NCBI GenBank assembly: GCA_017620875.1
Contig: JAGAUH010000198.1
Location: 1-5,488 of the forward strand
Direction: 5' to 3'
DNA length: 5,488 nt
Source: Clostridia bacterium
GTDB lineage: Bacteria; Bacillota; Clostridia; Christensenellales; Borkfalkiaceae
The notes below the pieces were generated by a model. The model was not told the DNA's origin. It saw nothing but the letters and a program-made list of their open reading frames with translations, and searched no databases. This document shows, piece by piece, positions 1 through 5,488 of the stretch. Both the position numbers and the translations under genes were made by a program. Position 1 is the first letter of the stretch, and each line of letters begins with the position of its first letter.

Positions 1-8
1 AATAATTC

Positions 9-14
9 GGAGAT
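9..14 (+). promoter_or_regulatory. Ribosome binding site of the CorC-like gene
   Basis: A GGAGAT sequence lies just upstream of the ATG at 19, with GGAG at 9-12 and 6 bases between it and the start codon. This is normal Shine-Dalgarno spacing and decides the start at 19. Only 18 bases precede the gene, so no promoter can be assessed. Confidence 0.8.
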
Positions 15-18
15 AAAA

Positions 19-1257
19 ATGGAACTTATTCCAATTTGGGCAACAACTTTAATACTCGTTTTAGACGTGGTGCTATACTTTTTTGCAACGCTAGCGTCTC
101 AAGCGTTATTTAGTAGCGAAAGTAGTAAGTTAAAACTTCTATTTGACAAAAAGGGAGCAAAAAAAGCCTACGACGTTTGCGAAAAGAGCGAAAAGTATAA
201 TTTTTCTTTAAAAATACTTAAACTCGTTTTAGAAGCCATTGCCCTATTTGCCGTTTACGCTTTACTTTTAAGGGTAGAAAATTTAAAGGCTATTACTTGG
301 ATAACTATTTTAATTTTCGTTGTGGCAAACGTTTTTGTTTTAAACAGTTTCGGTTGCGCCATTGCAGAAAAATCACCCGAAAAAATACTAATAAAATTTA
401 CTTCTTTTATAGTCGTAGTAGATATTCTGCTTATGCCTATTGCCTTTTTACCAAAAAATTTAAAAGACTTAGTAGTAGGTAAAAAAGAAGATAAAATTAC
501 CGAAGAAGAACTTTTGTCTATTGTAGAAGAAGCCGAAGAAGACGGCACTTTAGATAGCGAAGAAACCGAACTTATTTCTTCTATGATAGAGTTTAACGAC
601 GTAGACGTTTCCGAAATTTTAATACCTAGGATAAACCTTGTCGCCATAGAAGAAAAAGATAGCCTAGAAGAAATTAAGAGAGTGTTTTTAGAAGAAGGAT
701 ACTCTCGTTTACCCGTGTATAAAGGCTCTATAGATACCATTGTCGGCATTATTAACGAAAAGGACTTTTTTAGACTTTTAGAAACACAAGAAAAAAATAT
801 TTCTAGTATAATTTATCAACCTATCGTTTGTAGCGAACACTTAAAAATACAAGAACTATTAAGAATTATGCAAGCAAAAAAAGAGCATATGGCAATAGTG
901 GTAGACGAGTACGGCGGGGTTATGGGTATCGTTACTATGGAAGACATTTTAGAAGAAATAGTAGGGGAAATTTTTGACGAGCACGACGTTGCTCCTACAA
1001 GTTCGATAGTAAAGCAAAAAGACGGTAGTTTTTTAGTTGAGGGAGACTGCGATACTAACGAATTTTTAGAGTTTTTTAATATAGAGAGTAAAGACCAAGA
1101 CGAATATCAAACGATAAACGGATATTTAGTTGCTAAAATAGGGTACATACCGCTAGAAAAAGAAGAATTTAACTTTGAAGGGTTAAAATATCTAATTACT
1201 AAAGCGGACGAAAAAATGATATTAGAGTTTAAGGTGGAAAAGGGGGAAAATGAATAA
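19..1257 (+). CDS. CorC/HlyC-type (CNNM-like) CBS-domain membrane transporter
   Basis: This 412-residue protein has the layout of the CorC/HlyC/TlyC family, implicated in Mg2+ (or other cation) efflux and often misnamed hemolysins. Hydrophobic segments near residues 5-30, 66-84, 92-112 and 124-144 form the DUF21-like membrane region. An acidic linker (about 155-190) follows, then a CBS pair at about 200-255 and 264-322. The family signatures IPRINLVAI (202-210), YSRLPVY (228-234) and VDEYGG (294-299) are clear. The C-terminal part (about 335-405) matches the CorC_HlyC domain. CBS pairs in this family bind adenine nucleotides, usually ATP-Mg, and gate transport; that is family knowledge. The N-terminal SETAL-like and GEIxPK-like motifs are degenerate (SSES at 32-35, FGCAIAEK at 111-118), so transport activity and ion choice are uncertain. 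The last 8 bases overlap the next gene, implying coupling. The family call is firm, the substrate is not. Confidence 0.9.
   Translation: MELIPIWATTLILVLDVVLYFFATLASQALFSSESSKLKLLFDKKGAKKAYDVCEKSEKYNFSLKILKLVLEAIALFAVYALLLRVENLKAITWITILIFVVANVFVLNSFGCAIAEKSPEKILIKFTSFIVVVDILLMPIAFLPKNLKDLVVGKKEDKITEEELLSIVEEAEEDGTLDSEETELISSMIEFNDVDVSEILIPRINLVAIEEKDSLEEIKRVFLEEGYSRLPVYKGSIDTIVGIINEKDFFRLLETQEKNISSIIYQPIVCSEHLKIQELLRIMQAKKEHMAIVVDEYGGVMGIVTMEDILEEIVGEIFDEHDVAPTSSIVKQKDGSFLVEGDCDTNEFLEFFNIESKDQDEYQTINGYLVAKIGYIPLEKEEFNFEGLKYLITKADEKMILEFKVEKGENE
1231..1246 (+). promoter_or_regulatory. G-rich ribosome binding region of the first patatin gene
   Basis: AAGGTGG (1231-1237) and AGGGGG (1241-1246) lie inside the end of the upstream gene, before the ATG at 1250. 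The first is 12 bases from the start and the second only 3, so neither has ideal spacing. The pair plus the stop/start overlap suggests reinitiation by ribosomes finishing the CorC-like gene. The start is also supported by the MNKIGLVLGAGG beginning expected of patatin proteins. Confidence 0.55.
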
Positions 1258-2032
1258 AATTGGGTTGGTGCTTGGTGCAGGTGGAGCAAGGGGAGTTGCT
1301 CACCTAGGCGTGTTACAAGCGTTAGAAGAAAACGGAATAAAAGTAGACATAATAACGGGTTGCTCTATGGGCGCTTTGGTTGGCGGACTATATAGCATTG
1401 GCTATAAAGTGCAAGAGTTAAAGGACTTGGCTTTTAGTTTAAAGAAAAAAGACATTGTAGACGTTTACGTAAAAATGATAACTCACAAAGGGTTATTAAA
1501 GGGCGAAAAAATAGACAATTGGCTAAAAAAACTTTTTGGGGATAAAGTTATACAAGATTGTAAAATTCCGTTTGGTTGCGTTGCTACCGATTTAATTAGC
1601 GGAAAGCAATTGTTTTTTAAAGAAGGGGATTTATTTACCGCGGTAAGAGCGTCTTGCGCGATACCTACTATGATTAGCCCCGTTGAGTATAACGACGCGT
1701 TGTTGGTAGACGGCGGAATAATTAACCGCGTACCTATTTTAGAAGCGCAACAACTAGGCGCTAAAAAAATAATTGCAATAGACGTTATGGGGGAAATTAG
1801 AAACGACAGAAAAATTTCTAACATATTCGACGTTGCTTTGCGTAGTATAGATACGGTGGATTATTACATTACTAAAAACCGACTAGAACAAAATCCGCCC
1901 GACGTATTAGTTAGGCCGGATTTAGGTTCTATGAGTCAATATAAAGTAGAAAAAATGGAATTTGCTTGCCAAAAGGGTTACGAGGCAACCATAGAAAAAA
2001 TGCAAGAGATAAAGGCACTTATAAATGAGTAA
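1250..2032 (+). CDS. Patatin-like phospholipase, RssA/NTE type (first tandem copy)
   Basis: This 260-residue protein is a complete bacterial patatin-fold serine hydrolase, a family that cleaves acyl ester bonds in phospholipids or lysophospholipids using a Ser-Asp dyad. The glycine-rich oxyanion-hole motif GAGGARG is at 9-15. The nucleophile elbow GCSMG (37-41) gives Ser39, and the DGG box (154-156) gives Asp154. Other family landmarks are KGLLKG (80-85), ATDL (112-115) and RASCAIP (133-139). There is no signal peptide or membrane segment, so it is probably cytosolic or peripheral at the inner membrane face. Its length matches stand-alone RssA-like proteins. It starts inside the CorC-like gene (8-base overlap), ends inside the second patatin gene (again 8 bases), and shares about half its residues with that gene product. 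The physiological substrate cannot be read from the sequence, and rssA is not assigned because orthology is unproven. Confidence 0.93.
   Translation: MNKIGLVLGAGGARGVAHLGVLQALEENGIKVDIITGCSMGALVGGLYSIGYKVQELKDLAFSLKKKDIVDVYVKMITHKGLLKGEKIDNWLKKLFGDKVIQDCKIPFGCVATDLISGKQLFFKEGDLFTAVRASCAIPTMISPVEYNDALLVDGGIINRVPILEAQQLGAKKIIAIDVMGEIRNDRKISNIFDVALRSIDTVDYYITKNRLEQNPPDVLVRPDLGSMSQYKVEKMEFACQKGYEATIEKMQEIKALINE
2011..2015 (+). promoter_or_regulatory. Weak ribosome binding site of the second patatin gene
   Basis: AAAGG lies 9 bases upstream of the ATG at 2025, within the end of the first patatin gene. It is a poorer match than the GGAG sites of the first and last genes. Translation of the second patatin therefore probably depends on coupling through the ATGAGTAA stop/start overlap at 2025-2032. 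Confidence 0.45.
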
Positions 2033-2798
2033 AACGGCGTTAGTATTAAGTTCTGGCGGGGCAAAAGGAATTGCTCATATAGGAGCGATACAAGCCCTAG
2101 AAGAAAAGGGTATAAAATTTGATATGATACTCGGCACGTCTATCGGTTCTTTAGTGGGCGGAGCGTATGCTTATGGCTTAAGCGTGCAAGAAATGAAAGA
2201 AATTGCCTTTTCTTTAAAAAAGAATAGCATTATGGATTTTTCGCTTTTCTTTACAAAAAACAAAGGACTTATAAAAGGAAAAAAAATAGATAAACTTTTA
2301 CATAAAATTTTTGGCGACGCTAAAATAGAAGATTGTAAAATCCCGTTTGCGTGCGTTAGTAACGAACTCGTTAGTGGCGAAAGCGTAACTTTTAATAGCG
2401 GATATTTAAAAAGGGCGATAAGGGCGTCTATTAGTATACCAAGTTTAATTAGCCCGCTTATAGAAGACGGAAAAATTTACGTTGACGGTGGGGTTACCAA
2501 TAGGCTTGCACTAAGGCAGGCAAAAGAAATGGGCGCGGATAAAATAATAGCAGTAGACGTTTTAAGCGAGATAGACACTTCTGCTAAAATAAAAGGGCCT
2601 ATTAGCGTTATGTTTAGGAGTTTAGATTGTATAGACCACCAAGTTGCAAAAGCAAAATTAGAAATTTATAAACCGGATTTGCTAATTTGTCCTAACACTA
2701 CTAAAGTAGATCCGACTAATTTTAAAAAAGCAAAAGAAATTTACGAAATAGGATACAATTATACTAAAGAATTTTTAAATGGTATAGAAAAAATATAA
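2025..2798 (+). CDS. Patatin-like phospholipase, RssA/NTE type (second tandem copy)
   Basis: This 257-residue patatin-fold hydrolase is a paralog of the gene just upstream. Comparing residues 1-160 of both by eye gives about 86 identities with no gap, and the catalytic residues have the same numbers: Ser39 in GTSIG (37-41) and Asp154 in DGG (154-156). The oxyanion-hole motif reads SSGGAKG (9-15), with Ser at the first position where the sister has Gly; the GG pair and basic residue remain, so activity is expected. RASISIP (133-139) and the shared DCKIPF (103-108) reinforce the relationship. The regions around residues 67-80, 112-125 and the C-terminus differ most, which could change substrate preference. 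There is no export signal. It overlaps the upstream gene by 8 bases and is followed after 12 bases by the ABC transporter gene. The family is firm, the substrate unknown. Confidence 0.93.
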   Translation: MSKTALVLSSGGAKGIAHIGAIQALEEKGIKFDMILGTSIGSLVGGAYAYGLSVQEMKEIAFSLKKNSIMDFSLFFTKNKGLIKGKKIDKLLHKIFGDAKIEDCKIPFACVSNELVSGESVTFNSGYLKRAIRASISIPSLISPLIEDGKIYVDGGVTNRLALRQAKEMGADKIIAVDVLSEIDTSAKIKGPISVMFRSLDCIDHQVAKAKLEIYKPDLLICPNTTKVDPTNFKKAKEIYEIGYNYTKEFLNGIEKI

Positions 2799-2800
2799 AA

Positions 2801-2804
2801 GGAG
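2801..2804 (+). promoter_or_regulatory. Ribosome binding site of the ABC transporter gene
   Basis: GGAG sits in the 12-base gap between the second patatin stop and the ATG at 2811, with 6 bases of spacing. It is a strong site, so this gene can be initiated independently although it is probably on the same transcript. The gap has no room for a terminator or a promoter. Confidence 0.8.
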
Positions 2805-2810
2805 TAAACA

Positions 2811-5488
2811 ATGTTAAAGTTAAAAAACGTAACTAAAGATTACGTATCGGGCGAACTTGTTGTAAACGCGTTAAAAGGGGTAGATTTAAAATTTAGAAAA
2901 AGCGAGTTCGTTGCAATTTTAGGTCCTTCCGGTTGCGGAAAAACCACTTTGCTTAACATTATGGGAGGATTAGACCAATACACTACGGGCGATTTAGAAA
3001 TTAACGGAATTTCTACCGTAGACTATAAAGATAGAGATTGGGATAATTACAGAAATAATTCGGTAGGTTTCGTTTTTCAAAGTTATAACCTAATAATGCA
3101 CCAATCGGTACTTGCCAACGTAGAACTAGCGTTAACTTTGTCGGGCGTTAAAAAAGCCGAAAGAAAAGAAAGGGCAAAAGAGGCGCTAATTAAGGTAGGG
3201 CTAGAAAAAGAAGTACATAAAATGCCTAACCAACTTTCCGGTGGGCAAATGCAAAGGGTTGCAATTGCAAGGGCAATAGTAAACAACCCACACATTATTT
3301 TAGCCGACGAGCCTACCGGCGCGCTAGATACCGAAACTAGCATACAAGTAATGGAAATTTTAAAAGAGATAAGCAAAGATAGGCTTGTAGTTATGGTTAC
3401 GCACAACCCAGAACTTGCAGACAAATACGCTAGCAGAATTATCTCTATGTCAGACGGGCTTATTTTAAACGATACAAACCCAATTACTGCACAAGAAGAA
3501 AGTTTAATAGAAGTTAAAGACGACGAAATAAAAGAAGAAATTAAAAACGATTTAACTTGCGAGCAAACGGATAAAAAAGTAAAATCTAAAAAGCAAAAAA
3601 AGGCGAAAATGAGCATATGGACGGCTTTTTCGCTATCGCTTAAAAACTTATTTACTAAAAAAACGAGGACTATTTTAACTAGCGTGGCAGGTAGTATAGG
3701 TATAATTGGTATAGCGCTTATCTTGTCGGTTTCTTCTGGTTTTCAAAACTATATAAACACGGTAGAGAGTAGTACTTTGTCTTCTCAAGCGGTTTCTTTA
3801 AGGACGCAAAATTTAGATTATGCTAACACCTTAACTTCTTTAATGATGGGTAGTTCTGGCGGGGAAAAAGAAAAGAGACCTACTAACCAAGAGATATATC
3901 CTAACCCCGTTACCGAAGATTTAGTTTCTAAGGTTTCTAACGTGTTTTCTAGCACGGATTTAACGGGATTTAACTATTATATGCAAAACAATTTAGACAA
4001 TAGTAAAATCCACGGATTTAGATATAATTACGGCGTAGAACCAATTAGGTTTTACGGACAAAATAGCATTATTAGCGATTACGATTTAGAGTACGTTGGT
4101 AGCGAAGATTATAAACTATTGTATCCTTATAATCAAGAAAGGTTAAACAAGGCAAATTGGCCGTTATCTTTTAGCGGAATAGATGCAGTAAGCACTATTA
4201 CGGGACTATTTAACAATTTTAATCCGTTTAGCACACCGCTTTTAAAATACGATAACGACGGAAATTTACAAGACAATTGGGACTTAGTTGCAGAGCAATA
4301 CGACTTAATTGCAAGTTATAACGGATACAACCTATCTAGCGGACTAAAAGAAAATCAAATGGTGCTAGTAGTAGACGAATATAACCAAATACCAGACTCG
4401 GTATTATTTTCTTTAGGACTTAGGGGCGAAGACGCTTTATTATATTCTATGCTAAGCGGTTTTGCAGAAAACGGCGGACTAGACGCAATGTTAGATTTCG
4501 TTTTAGAAGAAACCTTTGAAAAGGGTGCGGGAATACTTGGCTTAGACGAACAAAAGTTTAACTATTTTAAAGGTAAGTATCAAGATATAAAAACTAGAAA
4601 AGGCGACCTAAAGTGGAGCCAATACTTTACAGGTTCGGCTCAGGGAGAAGCGGATAAATCTATTTTAGTAGAAGCGTGTATTTATTTATTCTTTGGATAT
4701 AATTACAACAAAGCAAGAAACGAAAGACCTATTACTTTTAACGAGATTTTTGCTTTAAACGCAAGGGGAAACAACAAAAGCGGATATAAAATTATTGCCA
4801 ACGCAGACGAGTTTTACGAAGAAGGGGGTATCGTTAAAAGGTACGAAAGTTATCAAGTAAACGACCAACTTTTAAACAGTAAAAATAGTCAAGTAGTAAC
4901 CGATATAGAAATAGTTGGTATAATTAGGCTTAAAAACGGAGCGACTTACGGCTCTTTAAGTTCGGGATTAGTTTACTCTAATAAACTATTAGAAAAACTT
5001 ATTGCAAGAACGGATAATAACGCTTTCGTTAAAGAAGTTAAAGAACATTCGGAAGATGCTTTTAAAGACGGCGGTAGTATGTATAACAAATATCGCGAAA
5101 CTTTTGGTAGTAAAATAACAAACGAAAACGTTACCACTTATACTTTAAACAAAAACCAAGTAATCGGCGGTTTAAAAGCCGTAACCTATAAAGATTTGTT
5201 AGATGATAAAGGTTCGGTAGTAGCGTCTAACAGAAGGGTTGTAACGGAGATATCTTTATACGCATCTAGTTTTGAAAATAAAGATTATTTAATAAACTTT
5301 ATAAATGACTTTAATACTAAGGTAGAAGATGAAAATAGTGGCGTATATGGCGAAAAAGTAGAATATTCCGACCTAATGGGCGACCTATTTAAGAGTGTGG
5401 ATATTATACTAAACGCAATAACTTACGTATTAGTTGCCTTTGTAGGAATATCACTAGTAGTTTCTAGCATAATGATAGGAATTATAAC
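2811..5488 (+). CDS. Fused ABC transporter ATPase and FtsX/MacB-type permease (3' end cut off)
   Basis: The frame stays open from the ATG at 2811 to the window edge: 892 whole codons plus two bases. Residues 1-220 are a complete MacB/LolD-type ATPase with A-loop Tyr11, Walker A GPSGCGKT (38-45), Q-loop Gln90, signature LSGGQ (142-146), Walker B IILADE with Glu167, D-loop GALD (170-173) and His198. A charged, lysine-rich linker (about 222-266) leads to transmembrane segment 1 (about 288-309). Next comes a predicted extracytoplasmic region of some 550 residues, then segment 2 (about 866-892), where the window stops. MacB-fold proteins normally have further C-terminal membrane segments, so these are probably just missing from view. 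The stretch around 517-535 (MVLVVDEYNQIPD and following) resembles a segment I associate with large Bacillota ABC ATPase/permease fusions. Such machines act on lipoproteins, peptides or envelope signals rather than carrying solutes through a channel; the substrate here is unknown. Confidence 0.93.
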   Translation, partial: MLKLKNVTKDYVSGELVVNALKGVDLKFRKSEFVAILGPSGCGKTTLLNIMGGLDQYTTGDLEINGISTVDYKDRDWDNYRNNSVGFVFQSYNLIMHQSVLANVELALTLSGVKKAERKERAKEALIKVGLEKEVHKMPNQLSGGQMQRVAIARAIVNNPHIILADEPTGALDTETSIQVMEILKEISKDRLVVMVTHNPELADKYASRIISMSDGLILNDTNPITAQEESLIEVKDDEIKEEIKNDLTCEQTDKKVKSKKQKKAKMSIWTAFSLSLKNLFTKKTRTILTSVAGSIGIIGIALILSVSSGFQNYINTVESSTLSSQAVSLRTQNLDYANTLTSLMMGSSGGEKEKRPTNQEIYPNPVTEDLVSKVSNVFSSTDLTGFNYYMQNNLDNSKIHGFRYNYGVEPIRFYGQNSIISDYDLEYVGSEDYKLLYPYNQERLNKANWPLSFSGIDAVSTITGLFNNFNPFSTPLLKYDNDGNLQDNWDLVAEQYDLIASYNGYNLSSGLKENQMVLVVDEYNQIPDSVLFSLGLRGEDALLYSMLSGFAENGGLDAMLDFVLEETFEKGAGILGLDEQKFNYFKGKYQDIKTRKGDLKWSQYFTGSAQGEADKSILVEACIYLFFGYNYNKARNERPITFNEIFALNARGNNKSGYKIIANADEFYEEGGIVKRYESYQVNDQLLNSKNSQVVTDIEIVGIIRLKNGATYGSLSSGLVYSNKLLEKLIARTDNNAFVKEVKEHSEDAFKDGGSMYNKYRETFGSKITNENVTTYTLNKNQVIGGLKAVTYKDLLDDKGSVVASNRRVVTEISLYASSFENKDYLINFINDFNTKVEDENSGVYGEKVEYSDLMGDLFKSVDIILNAITYVLVAFVGISLVVSSIMIGII
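3596..3602 (+). other. Possible -1 frameshift heptamer in the ATPase-permease linker
   Basis: The heptamer A AAA AAG is in the correct register: the zero frame reads CAA AAA AAG from 3594. It is the same type as the dnaX slippery site. A -1 shift would continue from 3602 for 13 codons and stop at TAA 3641-3643, giving an ATPase-only product of about 277 residues. A 7-bp inverted repeat follows immediately, closer than the usual stimulator distance, and no upstream Shine-Dalgarno-like stimulator is clear. Another in-frame A AAA AAG occurs in the second patatin gene (near 2216-2222), so chance is a serious alternative. Confidence 0.25.
3603..3633 (+). repeat. Small inverted repeat (possible mRNA hairpin)
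   Basis: GCGAAAA (3603-3609) is exactly complementary to TTTTCGC (3627-3633). AGC (3612-3614) can also pair with GCT (3624-3626) across a two-base bulge, leaving a 9-base loop. The T-run is part of the stem rather than after it, and the element lies inside an open gene, so it does not look like a terminator. It covers the in-frame ATG at 3609, the first Met before the permease half. Confidence 0.35.

Noticed and set aside
255..749. A 164-codon minus-strand frame opposite the CorC-like gene
   Set aside because: Its Ser/Thr/Lys-rich translation mirrors the Glu-rich sense strand, and the sense frame carries clear CBS motifs.
19..1257. Annotation of the first gene as a hemolysin
   Set aside because: The hemolysin label for HlyC/TlyC-type CBS proteins is historical. 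The domain layout is that of CorC/CNNM-type transporters and no toxin feature is visible.
2799..2810. Gap before the ABC gene as an operon boundary
   Set aside because: It is only 12 bases, holding a ribosome site but no room for a terminator or promoter.
3083..3616. A 177-codon open frame on the minus strand opposite the ABC ATPase
   Set aside because: It lies fully antisense to conserved ATPase motifs, has a low-complexity Ser/Leu/Ile composition typical of an antisense shadow, and matches no family I recognise.
3603..3633. Inverted repeat with T-run read as a rho-independent terminator
   Set aside because: The T residues form the stem arm, no U-tract follows the stem, and the gene stays open for over 1,800 bases beyond it.
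2811..5488. Lack of a stop codon as evidence of a broken or readthrough gene
   Set aside because: The frame is uninterrupted and ends inside a second membrane segment at the window edge, so it is simply cut by the window.
1..5488. CRISPR arrays, tRNA or rRNA genes, insertion sequences or attachment sites
   Set aside because: No spaced direct repeats, cloverleaf-like segments, transposase motifs or terminal inverted repeats were seen, and coding sequence fills almost the whole window.

Overview
The window is an AT-rich, gene-dense stretch with everything on the plus strand. Three complete genes and one gene cut by the right edge are packed head to tail with almost no spacing. The low GC, clear GGAG-type ribosome sites, AGA/AGG arginine and frequent ATA isoleucine codons, and all-TAA stops suggest a low-GC Gram-positive-type bacterium. 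An uncultured Clostridia-like Bacillota is the best guess; this is inference, since no taxonomic marker is present. TGG encodes Trp and no in-frame TGA is read, so the standard code fits.

Layout: (1) 19-1257, a CorC/HlyC-type (CNNM-like) membrane protein with a CBS pair and a C-terminal CorC_HlyC domain. (2) 1250-2032 and (3) 2025-2798, two tandem patatin-like serine hydrolases of the RssA/NTE type. They are about half identical, with both catalytic residues at the same residue numbers. (4) 2811 to the window end, a fused ABC ATPase plus FtsX/MacB-type permease with a very large predicted extracytoplasmic domain, still open after 892 codons. Genes 1/2 and 2/3 overlap by the same 8 bases (ATGARTAA) and genes 3/4 are 12 bases apart, so the four look like one translationally coupled transcript. 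No promoter or terminator is visible, and the operon probably extends past both ends. No intergenic stretch is long enough to hold another gene.

Together the genes suggest envelope work: a CBS-regulated membrane transporter, two cytosolic or membrane-associated acyl hydrolases, and a large envelope-acting ABC machine. No joint function is established here. The features most worth checking are nucleotide-scale: several 4-base palindromes (AGCT, CATG, GATC, TCGA) are absent or nearly so while others of the same base content are common; there is a strong C-before-G codon-junction bias; and an in-frame A AAA AAG heptamer lies exactly in the ATPase-permease linker, where a -1 shift would release a free ATPase.
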